From Capnocytophaga felis (GTDB lineage: Bacteria > Bacteroidota > Bacteroidia > Flavobacteriales > Flavobacteriaceae): DNA of 64,000 nucleotides. The DNA is taken from positions 1-64,000 of the forward strand of contig NZ_BLBC01000007.1 of assembly GCF_009684755.1 (NCBI RefSeq), read 5' to 3'. Shown here piece after piece: positions 10,841 through 19,450 of the stretch; positions within the stretch are counted from its first letter, which is position 1; each line of letters opens with the position of its first letter. The notes under the pieces were generated by a model that worked only from the letters and a program-made list of their open reading frames with translations, was not told where the DNA came from and made no database searches. The position numbers and the translations under genes were made by a program.

Positions 10841-11701
10841 ATGAAATGGGAAGGCAGAAGACAAAGTAAAAACGTGGAAGACCGAAGAGGAATGGGAGCA
10901 GGTAAAAAAATAATTGCCGGTGGAGGAGTGCTGGGAATTATCATCGTGTTGTTACAGCTCTTTGGCGGAGAAACAGGACAGAATATTGCTCCAATACTTG
11001 AGCAATTTAACAAGGGGCAGCAAGTGGAGCAAACCTCTCAAGTTGTGGAGCTTACAGAAGAGCAAAAAAAAATAGGCGAGTTTGCGGCAACTGTTTTGGC
11101 AGATACAGAGGACGTGTGGGATAGAATTTTTGCAGAAAATGGCTTGGGGACATACAAAAAACCAACTTTAGTGTTGTTTACGGATGTTGTAGAATCAGGC
11201 TGTGGAAGGGCAACGGCTTCCGTAGGTCCGTTTTATTGTCCTGCAGATTATAAGCTTTATATGGATATGGCTTTTTTTGAGGAACTCCGAACAAGATTTG
11301 GTGCAAAAGGGGGAGATTTTGCCATAGCCTATGTAATGGCTCACGAAGTTGGTCATCACATACAAACTCTTTTGGGGACTTCTCAAAAGTTGAGACAAGC
11401 ACAACAAGGCAAGAGTAAAAAAGAAGCTAATAAACTATCAGTTGCTTTTGAATTGCAAGCTGATTTTTACGCAGGAGTTTGGGCTCATCACAACAAAAAA
11501 TACTTGGAAGAAGGTGATATAGAGGAAGCTATGAGTGCTGCTCACGCAGTGGGTGATGATGCCATTCAGAAGCGTATGCAGGGACACGTGGTTCCCGATT
11601 CGTTCACACACGGAACTTCTGAACAACGTAAAAAGTGGTTTATGAAAGGATACACCACAGGGGACATCCGGCAAGGAAATACCTTTGCTGAAATTGAGTA
11701 A
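10841..11701 (+). CDS. ypfJ: Neutral zinc metallopeptidase, YpfJ family
   Basis: The 286-residue protein matches the putative neutral zinc metallopeptidase family. The N-terminus MKWEGRRQSKNVEDRRG is a family signature and is followed by one membrane helix (about 22-42). The catalytic site is HEVGHH with His168, Glu169 and His172. A likely third ligand is Glu204 in FELQADFYAGVW. Substrates are unknown throughout the family. A well-formed promoter precedes it and a shared terminator separates it from the convergent DUF5686 gene. The length is normal for the family. Confidence 0.92.
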   Translation: MKWEGRRQSKNVEDRRGMGAGKKIIAGGGVLGIIIVLLQLFGGETGQNIAPILEQFNKGQQVEQTSQVVELTEEQKKIGEFAATVLADTEDVWDRIFAENGLGTYKKPTLVLFTDVVESGCGRATASVGPFYCPADYKLYMDMAFFEELRTRFGAKGGDFAIAYVMAHEVGHHIQTLLGTSQKLRQAQQGKSKKEANKLSVAFELQADFYAGVWAHHNKKYLEEGDIEEAMSAAHAVGDDAIQKRMQGHVVPDSFTHGTSEQRKKWFMKGYTTGDIRQGNTFAEIE

Positions 11702-11705
11702 AAAC

Positions 11706-11747
11706 AAAAAGATTCAAAAACTTAAAATTAGTTTTTGAATCTTTTTT
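11706..11747. terminator. Bidirectional terminator
   Basis: AAAAAGATTCAAAAAC pairs with GTTTTTGAATCTTTTTT around an AT loop. It lies five bases after the metallopeptidase stop and two bases from the stop of the convergent minus-strand gene. Confidence 0.85.
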
Positions 11748-11748
11748 C

Positions 11749-14253
11749 TTAGAATACAGGAGCAATTCCCAAACGAATCCCAAATTTTGGGTTTCGTACG
11801 CCGTTCACATCGTTAAAATCACTTCGCCAAACAAAGTCAAGACGTATAAAACGGAAATTCCCCAAACCTATATTTTCAATCCCAAATCCGTATTCCCAAT
11901 ACAACTTATTCGGAGCATTGAAAACTACATTTGAAATGGTAGCGTTTTTGTTTTTATCGGAAATAGTTCCGTAAGCAAAACGAGCAAAAATTAAACTTCG
12001 CAATCGAGCTTCTTTTATTCGAGGTATTCTGTTGAAAATCAGTCCTTCAAAATGATGTTCGAAATATCCATTAATGTAAGTGTCTGTTACAAAATCATAA
12101 TAATCCAACAATACAAATGTGTTAGGAGCTGTTGAAAAAGATTGATTTGCAGGGGTAGGACTTAAAACGGTTAAAGGTACTGTTCCGAATATTTTTCCTG
12201 CCTCAATCGAAGTCAGAAGCAGTCCGTACCCGAAAACAGGAATGGGCTTTTGAACCAAAAATTGCAATTTATCATAATCGAATTGGCTATCAAAAACGCC
12301 TTTCACTCCTTTGGTATATTTAAATTGGTAAGTTGAAAATAGTTTTTTGCCGAAACGCTGTTCAACACCATAGCCATATACGTTTCTTTTGGGAGTGTAT
12401 GAAAGAACCAATCCCGTGCTGAAATCGTTATAATGTTTAATTATTTCTTGATTTTCAGGATTTTTGTAGGTTATTGAAAAATGCTCTTCATTGGCGGGTT
12501 TGGTCTTTTGATGTGTTCCGAAGAATGAAATCTCGAAATTTTTATGTAGTCCGATGGTTACAGAGCTTTGCCATTTTTTATTGTTTGTCAGGTAGTAATT
12601 CTCTCCGCGAGCAATGATAAAATTGGTGGTTTTACCGAAATCCAAACGTGTGTCGTCGTGCATTACAAAGCTTCCCAACTGTAAGTTATCATTTTGGAAA
12701 GAAGCCCCGAACGTAATGCGTGGAGCGTGAGTCAATAAATATTTGGCACTGATTCCGTATTTAAGTTTATGGTCACGCAATCCGTAAGCTCCGTAGAAGT
12801 ACGAGCGAAATCTGTCTTCCGTTGAAATATAGGTTTTGAATCCAGCTCTCAATCTTCCTCCTTCAACATCGTTTCTTGAAAAAATTTGCCCGAAATTTCC
12901 GAATTTCAGATATTTCCCAACAGAGATGTAGCCTGAGCCGATAATGTCAGTTAAGTCAGCAATGAGTTTTATACGACGATTGTTACCAACTTCTTGTATT
13001 AGCATTTTCGTTTTATTCAATCGGTCGGAAGTTGTGGCATTTTCGCTCCAATATGAATTTTCTTTAACGAATTGATTTTTAGAAACTTTTGGGGTTTGCT
13101 TTTCATAAAAAGATGCGGGTTTGGGATTGTCTATCATAACTTCTGAAAAGTATATTTCGTTATGTACATACAATCCTTTTTCGTCTTCTTTTTTTGTAAT
13201 TAACGTAAAATCACCTTCTTGTATTTCTTTTACGGGATAATAAACCGAATCGTTTTCAATGGCAAAATGTTTCTCGAAGAACAAACTCCGTACCATATTT
13301 ATATTTGTTTTTGGAGTCGTTTTCATTTCTATTGATTTTATAATGAATGTTTTACTATCAACGGTAAAAAAACCTTCTAATGCCAAATCTTCATCTGATT
13401 TTGGAAAGAAATGAATTTGATAGAACATTCTATTATTTTCTGAAATAGAGTCACTTAGTACATAATGATACGTTCCGTAGCCAAATTCGGAAAGAGGTCC
13501 CACAAAAGGTTTATTTAGAATGATATATGAATTGTCGTAAATTTCAAATTCATCAAAAGCACGGCTAATTCTTTCTAAACCAAATCCCTCCTGAACAATT
13601 CCTTGTGAACGCTCAGCCTCAATGTCCACGCGTTTTTTGCCAGCAAGATTGTTTTCATAAACCTTTTCGATAGTTTCTTTCAAGTACATAGGAATGGAGA
13701 AATGTTCCTTGTATTTTTTTTCAGAAAGAATTTTTCGTACGGTGTCATACTCTTCTCCCAAGGTGGTTTGCAGGAAGATTGTGTCTAAGTTGTTTAATCC
13801 CAGCTCAGTATAGTGGTGTCTTTTATATTCGTATGCCTTGGAATTGTGTAATCCTCGTTTTGATTTGTTTTTCCAAATTCCTTTCAAAATAGGGTATGCC
13901 GGATTTTCCTTTTTTGATAATGCTTTTTTAGGCTTTCCGACTACGGTTACTTCTGTAAGTGTTTCTCCTTCAACAAGTACTATGGTCAAATCCAGCAAGT
14001 TGGCTTTGCTTAATGATACTCTGTTGGTGGTGTACCCGATGAAAGAAACTTCAATCTCACGATGTTTTTTCTCAGAGTGTAATGAAAATTTTCCCTGCTC
14101 ATCTGTTGAGGTTCCTATCGTTGTATTAGGAAAAATTACGTTGGCGTATGGGATAGGATTTCCATCCTCGTCAATTACTTTTCCGGAAATGTGGGTTTGG
14201 CAGTAGGTAATGAAAGGGATACAAAACAATAATGTTAAAATATATATTCTCAT
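11749..14253 (-). CDS. DUF5686 / CarboxypepD_reg outer-membrane protein
   Basis: The 834-residue product has a signal peptide (MRIYILTLLFCIPFITYCQ), a CarboxypepD_reg-like domain (about 20-95, VIDEDGNPIPYANV) and a long DUF5686 region. The C-terminal part looks like an outer-membrane beta-barrel, ending GIRLGIAPVF with a terminal Phe. Its function is unknown; the family is specific to Bacteroidota. A longer frame exists up to 14283, but it begins with a TTG that lies inside the -7 box at 14281-14288. The ATG at 14253, which opens directly into the signal peptide, is therefore the start. Confidence 0.85.
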   Translation of the reverse strand: MRIYILTLLFCIPFITYCQTHISGKVIDEDGNPIPYANVIFPNTTIGTSTDEQGKFSLHSEKKHREIEVSFIGYTTNRVSLSKANLLDLTIVLVEGETLTEVTVVGKPKKALSKKENPAYPILKGIWKNKSKRGLHNSKAYEYKRHHYTELGLNNLDTIFLQTTLGEEYDTVRKILSEKKYKEHFSIPMYLKETIEKVYENNLAGKKRVDIEAERSQGIVQEGFGLERISRAFDEFEIYDNSYIILNKPFVGPLSEFGYGTYHYVLSDSISENNRMFYQIHFFPKSDEDLALEGFFTVDSKTFIIKSIEMKTTPKTNINMVRSLFFEKHFAIENDSVYYPVKEIQEGDFTLITKKEDEKGLYVHNEIYFSEVMIDNPKPASFYEKQTPKVSKNQFVKENSYWSENATTSDRLNKTKMLIQEVGNNRRIKLIADLTDIIGSGYISVGKYLKFGNFGQIFSRNDVEGGRLRAGFKTYISTEDRFRSYFYGAYGLRDHKLKYGISAKYLLTHAPRITFGASFQNDNLQLGSFVMHDDTRLDFGKTTNFIIARGENYYLTNNKKWQSSVTIGLHKNFEISFFGTHQKTKPANEEHFSITYKNPENQEIIKHYNDFSTGLVLSYTPKRNVYGYGVEQRFGKKLFSTYQFKYTKGVKGVFDSQFDYDKLQFLVQKPIPVFGYGLLLTSIEAGKIFGTVPLTVLSPTPANQSFSTAPNTFVLLDYYDFVTDTYINGYFEHHFEGLIFNRIPRIKEARLRSLIFARFAYGTISDKNKNATISNVVFNAPNKLYWEYGFGIENIGLGNFRFIRLDFVWRSDFNDVNGVRNPKFGIRLGIAPVF

Positions 14254-14260
14254 AAATAAT

Positions 14261-14308
14261 AAATCTGTCTGAAAACGGGGCAAATATAAACCTTTTTCAG
14301 ACAGATTT
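14261..14308 (-). promoter_or_regulatory. 15-bp inverted repeat surrounding the -7 box of the DUF5686 gene
   Basis: AAATCTGTCTGAAAA (14261-14275) and its exact complement (14294-14308) bracket the minus-strand box TATATTTG at 14281-14288. The hairpin could terminate the upstream kinase transcript, while the same DNA carries the promoter of the next gene. It could also be an operator. The -7 match is exact; the dual role is inference. Confidence 0.65.
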
Positions 14309-14332
14309 TAAAAATCAATATTTTTATTTTGT

Positions 14333-15388
14333 TTATTTAAAATATTTTGCTGTGATTTTTCTTAGTTCGGTTTCCTTTTCTTCCAAACGTTGTAGTAAAA
14401 CGAATTGGTTACGAGCACGAATGAAATTTTCGTCTTCAAAATGCGTTTTGAAGTAAATATCGTTATTGAAATAATCTGTTAGAAAACGAACTCCGATGAT
14501 GAAAATCATATACTTGGCTCCGTCCAAAATCATATCTTTTTCGGTGTCGGTCATTACGTTTTTCATTACGGAAAAGCCTTTACAGATTGCCTCAAAAAAT
14601 GATGTGTTGAATATAATTTTGGAATCATCCAGCTCATTTTCGTTGGTTGGGCTTACGGATGTACGAACCATATCACCAAAATCATATAATAAAATTCCCT
14701 GCATTACAGTATCCAAATCAATCACTTTAAAATCATTAGGATTGTCCTTGTTAATCAGTACGTTATTGATTTTGGTGTCATTGTGTGTAACCCGAATAGG
14801 AATGCGTTTTTCATCAACAGCTTTTTTCACTTCATCAAAAATGACCTTGTGTGATTTTGCAAAATCATAAAGATGTTGTGCCTTTTTGATGCGTTCGGGC
14901 TTGGCTTGAGAGTAAGCTTCTTCCAACTGTTGAAAACGTTTTGGTCCGTTGTGAAAATCAGGAATTGTGTCTTGAAGTTTATCGGTATCTATCTTTTCAA
15001 AAGTTTTGATGAAAGTAGCATAAGCCGAGGCAGCTTTTTCTGCCTGCCAAGCTTCTTCTACAAATTCATAAGCGATATAATTTTTTGCAAAAGGAACAGT
15101 TCTCCAAACGGCATTTTCTGTTTCGACAGAGTACCCGCCTGTTTTTACAGGTAACATATTTAAAATGATATTGTTATTTGATACTGTTTCCCAAAGTAAT
15201 TCTATGTTTTTTATAATAGCGTGCGGTTTTTTAAACACGTTGATGTTAATACCTTGAAGAACGTACTCGTCTTCTGTGGTTTTTACCAAAAATGTGTAGT
15301 TAATATGTCCGTTTCCAAAAGGTTCTACGGAAACAATTTCTCCTTTCAAATCAAACAAAGGAGCAATTTTTTCAGCTGTGGTTTTCAT
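14333..15388 (-). CDS. APH-family sugar kinase, NahK-like
   Basis: The 351-residue protein is in the aminoglycoside-phosphotransferase/choline-kinase fold. Its N-terminus (PFGNGHINYTFLV, then YVLQGININVF) resembles N-acetylhexosamine 1-kinase NahK of Bifidobacterium (PYGDGHINTTYLV, YILQQMNTSIF, recalled from memory). The Brenner-type catalytic loop is VTHNDTKINNVLI, and the metal site follows as VIDLDTVM. NahK phosphorylates GlcNAc or GalNAc at C1. The neighbouring upstream gene encodes a sugar-phosphate-type nucleotidyltransferase, which would complete a route to UDP-HexNAc. An antibiotic-resistance role is unlikely. The exact sugar is unproven; AmgK-like MurNAc kinase activity is an alternative. 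Confidence 0.72.
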   Translation of the reverse strand: MKTTAEKIAPLFDLKGEIVSVEPFGNGHINYTFLVKTTEDEYVLQGININVFKKPHAIIKNIELLWETVSNNNIILNMLPVKTGGYSVETENAVWRTVPFAKNYIAYEFVEEAWQAEKAASAYATFIKTFEKIDTDKLQDTIPDFHNGPKRFQQLEEAYSQAKPERIKKAQHLYDFAKSHKVIFDEVKKAVDEKRIPIRVTHNDTKINNVLINKDNPNDFKVIDLDTVMQGILLYDFGDMVRTSVSPTNENELDDSKIIFNTSFFEAICKGFSVMKNVMTDTEKDMILDGAKYMIFIIGVRFLTDYFNNDIYFKTHFEDENFIRARNQFVLLQRLEEKETELRKITAKYFK

Positions 15389-15407
15389 TATTTCTTAAAA
15401 TTTAAAT

Positions 15408-15451
15408 AAGATGAAAAAGAAGAATTTTAATTTTTTCAACTTTTTCATCTT
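15408..15451 (-). terminator. Intercistronic hairpin between nucleotidyltransferase and kinase genes
   Basis: A perfect 12-bp stem, AAGATGAAAAAG / CTTTTTCATCTT, encloses a 20-base loop in the 76-base gap. The minus-strand continuation is AT-rich (TATTTAAATTTT) but not a clean T tract. It may reduce read-through into the kinase gene or protect an mRNA end. Confidence 0.45.
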
Positions 15452-15464
15452 AGTGGTTAATTAC

Positions 15465-16331
15465 TTAAAAATTTTCAGGATATTTTCCGTTTTTAGTTAA
15501 TTTTTCAATTTCATTTTTAACTTTTTCCAAATCTTCACGATATGTCATCCCGAACCAAGCATCGTTATTTGGCAGAACTTCCAAAACATAGCCTTCTTTT
15601 TCAATAGCGTGCTGAACGATTAACGGAATGAAAAACTCTGCTTTTGGTTTTTCACGATTTGCCTCCACGAAATCTGCGAAAAGTTTTTCAGTCATTGGGA
15701 AAATTTCAGGAGTGAATCCCCAGAAGTTCATTGAAACGAAATCATTGATGTCGTAATTTATTCCTGTTTCTTGGTCAACAACAGTAGTTTCATTCACTTT
15801 TATAAGTTTTGTAGCCTCTACAATTGATTGTAAATGATTGTTTTTATCTACTTTACAAATTCCTCGTGATACTGTTCCGTTTTCGCTCAATGTGTTTCTT
15901 AGTAGATAGCCGGCAGAGAAGAATGTTTTCTTTTTTCCTGATTTTAACGCTTTTGCCATAAAAGAGAACGCATCTTTTCCGTAATAATCATCGGCATTGA
16001 TAATTAAGAAAGGATTTTTTACCACGTCTTTCACGCACAGCATTGCGTGTCCGGTTCCCCAAGGTTTTTGACGCTCAATTCCTTTTGGATTTTGTAAATC
16101 TTGGTACACGAACGAAACGGGTACTCCTTTAAAACGTTTTTCTAAATGCGTTTTAGTTAATTGGTCAATTTCGGTTCTGATAATCATAACTACATCAGAG
16201 AAACCTGCTTCAAGGGCATCAAAAATTCCGTAATCAAATAAAGCATTTCCGTTATAAATTTCCTGTAGTTGTTTGTCCGAACCAAAACGGCTACCCAATC
16301 CTGCTGCCAAAATTACTAATGTTGTATTCAT
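15465..16331 (-). CDS. Sugar-phosphate nucleotidyltransferase
   Basis: The 288-residue protein is a Rossmann-like NTP transferase. The nucleotide-binding signature is LAAGLGSRFGSDKQLQEI at the N-terminus. A metal-binding stretch INADDYYGKDAF follows near residue 110, and GYLL and NFWGF motifs lie further on. Such enzymes join a sugar 1-phosphate to UTP, CTP or another NTP. It lies 76 bases upstream of the NahK-like kinase, so the pair probably act in sequence: kinase makes sugar-1-P, this enzyme makes the nucleotide sugar. It is longer than MurU (about 223) and has no acetyltransferase domain, so it is not GlmU. Confidence 0.8.
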   Translation of the reverse strand: MNTTLVILAAGLGSRFGSDKQLQEIYNGNALFDYGIFDALEAGFSDVVMIIRTEIDQLTKTHLEKRFKGVPVSFVYQDLQNPKGIERQKPWGTGHAMLCVKDVVKNPFLIINADDYYGKDAFSFMAKALKSGKKKTFFSAGYLLRNTLSENGTVSRGICKVDKNNHLQSIVEATKLIKVNETTVVDQETGINYDINDFVSMNFWGFTPEIFPMTEKLFADFVEANREKPKAEFFIPLIVQHAIEKEGYVLEVLPNNDAWFGMTYREDLEKVKNEIEKLTKNGKYPENF

Positions 16332-16373
16332 ACTTTTATATTTTTGTATTTGAATTATAATTCTTTGTAAGTG

Positions 16374-17330
16374 TTATCCTTCCATATTTTCGATATTTTT
16401 GTAGGCTTCGATGATGTTTTTTACCAAAGGATGCCGTACGACGTCTTTATCATCTAAGTGAATAATCCCGATTCCTTTTACATTTCGCAAAATAAGCAAA
16501 GCTTCTTTTAATCCGGAAGAAACTCTGCGGGGAAGGTCTATCTGTCCGGGGTCGCCCGTTATCATAAACTTAGCATTCCGCCCCATTCTGGTCAAGAACA
16601 TCTTCATTTGTGCGTGTGTGGTATTTTGTGCTTCGTCCAGAATTACAAAAGCATTATCAAGCGTGCGTCCTCGCATAAAAGCCAAAGGAGCAATTTCGAT
16701 TACGCCTGTTTCAATAAATCCGGAGAGTTTCTCGTACGGAATCATATCCCGAAGGGCATCATAAAGAGGCTGCATATAAGGGTCTAACTTTTCTTTTAAA
16801 TCCCCTGGTAAAAAACCTAAATTTTCACCGGCCTCCACAGCAGGACGTGTCAAAATAATGCGTTTTACTTGTTTTTCCTTCAGGGCTTTAACCGCTAAAG
16901 CTACTCCTACATACGTTTTGCCGGTTCCCGCAGGTCCCACCGCAAAAATCATATCGTTTTTCTTCATTAACTCAACCAATTTGATTTGGTTTTTTGTTTG
17001 TGGGCGAATGATTTTTCCGCTTACCCCGTGAAGAATAATGTCTTTGTCGTTTTTTTGATTTACCTGAGCATCTTCTCCGTTCGAATTCAAAATGCCATCG
17101 ATTGATTGTACATCTAATCGGTTATATTTCGTACAGAAATTGATTAGTTGTTCAATTTTTTTTTCAAAATCTTTCAGATGTTCTTCTTCTCCAAAAGCAC
17201 GAATGCTATTTCCTCGTGCCACAATTTTCAGTTTGGGAAAATGGGCTTTGATTTGTTTTATATTGGCTTCTCCTTCGCCGAAAAAGAGTTGAGGACTTAT
17301 TTCTGTAAGTTCTAAAGTAATTTCGTTCAA
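16374..17330 (-). CDS. phoH: PhoH family P-loop ATPase
   Basis: The 318-residue cytoplasmic protein is a PhoH-like NTPase, related to superfamily I helicase cores and tied to RNA metabolism and phosphate starvation in other bacteria. The Walker A motif is GPAGTGKT near residue 134. It is followed by the family signature TRPAVEAGENLGFLPGDLKE, Walker B as AFVILDEAQN and the stretch MKMFLTRMGRNAKFMITGDP. The N-terminal 100 residues form a small KH-like region, usual for this subgroup. It has no obvious operon partner. It is 42 bases upstream of the nucleotidyltransferase start, so weak read-through is possible. Confidence 0.93.
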   Translation of the reverse strand: MNEITLELTEISPQLFFGEGEANIKQIKAHFPKLKIVARGNSIRAFGEEEHLKDFEKKIEQLINFCTKYNRLDVQSIDGILNSNGEDAQVNQKNDKDIILHGVSGKIIRPQTKNQIKLVELMKKNDMIFAVGPAGTGKTYVGVALAVKALKEKQVKRIILTRPAVEAGENLGFLPGDLKEKLDPYMQPLYDALRDMIPYEKLSGFIETGVIEIAPLAFMRGRTLDNAFVILDEAQNTTHAQMKMFLTRMGRNAKFMITGDPGQIDLPRRVSSGLKEALLILRNVKGIGIIHLDDKDVVRHPLVKNIIEAYKNIENMEG

Positions 17331-17484
17331 AGTTTTTTAGTTTTTGTGAATCGAATAATGTAATGTTGTTAATTAAAACAGTGCAATTTTATAAAAAAAA
17401 ACGCTCATTTGCAAGAGAAAAGCTCTTTTTATTTTGGATATTGATTAAGAAAATTTAAATGCTGAAGTATGGAAGATACTTAAA

Positions 17485-17527
17485 ATAAAAAAAGTAGCTA
17501 AGTTTTGTATCTTGGCTACTTTTTTTG
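17485..17527 (-). terminator. Terminator of the OmpA-type lipoprotein gene
   Basis: AGTAGCTAAG pairs with CTTGGCTACT (one G-T pair), flanked by A7 on the left and T7 on the right. It lies just downstream of the minus-strand gene ending at 17544. The flanks allow it to work in both directions. Confidence 0.8.
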
Positions 17528-17543
17528 TAAATATTTAATGAAA

Positions 17544-18410
17544 TTAATTATTAATTGCAGGGTCTTTCATTCCTTGTTCAATCATATTGTAGAATTGATC
17601 AAGTTTTGGAAGTACCACAATGCGAGTTCTTCTGTTTTGAGCTTTCCCTTCTTTGGTTCCGTTGGTTGTTACGGGTACGTATTCACTGCGTCCTGCTGCC
17701 GTCATACGTGCCGGACTAACACCGAAATCGTTTTGTAAAATACGAACAACTGCGGTAGCTCTAAGTACGCTCAAATCCCAATTATCTTTGATTGCACTAT
17801 TTGCTTTAAAGGGAACATTATCAGTATGTCCTTCAACCATAAACTCAAAATCAGGTTTATTTTTCACTACCATAGCAACTTTTCCTAAAACTTCTTTGGC
17901 ACGGCTTGTAACAGCGTAACTTCCACTGCTGAACAATAACTTGTCAGAAATATTAACAAAAACAACCCCTTTTTCTACTTTTATTTCGATATCTTGGTCG
18001 TCCAAGTTCCCGATAGCTCCTTTTAAGCTTTGAACTAAAGCCAAGTTAACAGAGTCGCGACGCGTTACAGCATCTCGCAAATTTTTGATTGTCAAATCTT
18101 TCTCTCGAAGGCTTTCCAATGATTTTTCAAGATTTTCAGCTCCTTTTTGGGTTAATGTAGTAAGGTTGCCCATATTGCTGATAAGTTGCTGATTGTTTTC
18201 TTTCAATAAATCATTTTGGTTTTTAAGACTTGCGATTTGATGTTGCAACCCTTCATAATCCTTCAAGCAGATATTCAACTTCATTGTTGCTGAATTCAAT
18301 AAATCTTCTGTTTGTTTGTGTTTATCTTCTAATTCAGCGTATTTCTTTTTAGAAACGCACGATGTAGCCAAAAGGCTTACCAACGAAACGGCAATAAAAA
18401 TTCTTCTCAT
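17544..18410 (-). CDS. OmpA-family lipoprotein with coiled coil
   Basis: The 288-residue protein carries a lipoprotein signal with the acylated Cys at 18 (LLATSCVSKKK). A predicted coiled coil over about 25-125 follows (heptads rich in L, E, Q, K). The OmpA/MotB-type peptidoglycan-binding domain spans about 150-270, with VEGHTDNVPF, a diaminopimelate-contact Asp/Arg region (LRATAVVRIL) and NRRTRIVV. The acidic surface-export signature seen after some Bacteroidota lipoprotein cysteines is absent, so it probably stays periplasmic and tethers the outer membrane to peptidoglycan. It has its own promoter. Confidence 0.9.
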   Translation of the reverse strand: MRRIFIAVSLVSLLATSCVSKKKYAELEDKHKQTEDLLNSATMKLNICLKDYEGLQHQIASLKNQNDLLKENNQQLISNMGNLTTLTQKGAENLEKSLESLREKDLTIKNLRDAVTRRDSVNLALVQSLKGAIGNLDDQDIEIKVEKGVVFVNISDKLLFSSGSYAVTSRAKEVLGKVAMVVKNKPDFEFMVEGHTDNVPFKANSAIKDNWDLSVLRATAVVRILQNDFGVSPARMTAAGRSEYVPVTTNGTKEGKAQNRRTRIVVLPKLDQFYNMIEQGMKDPAINN

Positions 18411-18439
18411 CTCTATACGTTTAATAAATTGTTAGTTTG

Positions 18440-18447
18440 CAAAGTTA
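18440..18447 (-). promoter_or_regulatory. -7 box of the OmpA-type lipoprotein gene
   Basis: On the minus strand this reads TAACTTTG, an exact TAnnTTTG match. It lies 29 bases before the ATG, and its -33 region would fall in the 3' end of the glycosyltransferase gene. Confidence 0.5.
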
Positions 18448-18456
18448 CTAAAAAAA

Positions 18457-19446
18457 TCAATGAAAATCACTAAATAGCTTTTTATTTTTGATAAAATAGA
18501 GCCAAACGATTGATTTTGTGATGTAATATGAATAAAAATTGGATTTTAATCTTTTCTTTTTGAATTTGAAAAAGTTACGATAGAAACTCATATGAGCTTT
18601 GAATATCGCCCAAGTAAATTGAATTTTGCCTTGTAGGAGAAAACGAATTCCTGCAATTCCGTCCAAAAACATTCTGACCCACAGTGTTTTATATAAGATT
18701 TTTTGTGGGAGATTTTTAAGAAGCATAAACAGTCCGTTTCTGAAATTCAGAAAAATTTTTTTCGGGTCATTTACGGGAAGAGTAGCACCGCCAACGTGAT
18801 AAACAACGCTTTCAGGACAAAAAACAATTCGTTTGCCAAGATGATGAATCCTCCAACAAAGATCTATTTCCTCTTGATGAGCAAAAAAATCTTCATCGAA
18901 GCCCTTTAGCCGGTGAAAAACTTCGGAACGGATAAAAAAACAAGCTCCCGAAGCCCAAAAAATATCCGTTAGGTTGTTGTATTGCCCATTATCCTCTTCA
19001 ATAGTATCAAAAAGTCGTCCGCGACAGAAAGGAAAACCATATTTATCAATAAAACCGCCTGCTCCTCCTGCATATTCGAACATTTTTTTGTTTTTGTAAT
19101 CCAAAATTTTAGGCTGAATTGCCCCGATTTCAGGATTTTTGAACATATTTATGATTGGAAGTAGCCAATTTTCGGTAACTTCAACATCCGAGTTGAGCAA
19201 GCAGTACACATCTGCGGAAATTTCTGCTAATCCTAAATTGTATCCTTGAGCATATCCGCCATTTAACGGATTTCTGACAACCTGAACATTTGGGAAATTA
19301 TATTTTAAATACTCAATTGAATCATCAGAAGAAGCATTGTCAATTACATAAATATCAGCTCTTTCCGAATGCTTTACCACTGAAGGGAGAAACTTTTCCA
19401 ACAGGTGTTTTCCGTTCCAATTAAGTATGACGACAGCTATTTTCAT
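18457..19446 (-). CDS. Glycosyltransferase family 2
   Basis: The 329-residue enzyme has a GT-A fold typical of rhamnosyltransferase-like family 2 transferases. The nucleotide-sugar site is seen as VVILNWNGKHLLEKFLPSV and VIDNASSDDS. The metal-binding region is LLNSDVEV, and the acceptor side has DEDFFAHQEEIDLCWRIHHLG. The C-terminal 70 residues are basic and aromatic, suggesting membrane association. It starts four bases after the DUF4249 stop, so it is the last gene of a three-gene operon with a TonB receptor. That is an unusual partnership for a glycosyltransferase. The sugar and acceptor are unknown. Confidence 0.9.
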   Translation of the reverse strand: MKIAVVILNWNGKHLLEKFLPSVVKHSERADIYVIDNASSDDSIEYLKYNFPNVQVVRNPLNGGYAQGYNLGLAEISADVYCLLNSDVEVTENWLLPIINMFKNPEIGAIQPKILDYKNKKMFEYAGGAGGFIDKYGFPFCRGRLFDTIEEDNGQYNNLTDIFWASGACFFIRSEVFHRLKGFDEDFFAHQEEIDLCWRIHHLGKRIVFCPESVVYHVGGATLPVNDPKKIFLNFRNGLFMLLKNLPQKILYKTLWVRMFLDGIAGIRFLLQGKIQFTWAIFKAHMSFYRNFFKFKKKRLKSNFYSYYITKSIVWLYFIKNKKLFSDFH

Positions 19447-19450
19447 AGTA

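Noticed and set aside
14333-15388. Aminoglycoside resistance gene
   Set aside because: The fold is APH-like but sequence around the N-terminus and the partner nucleotidyltransferase point to a sugar kinase.
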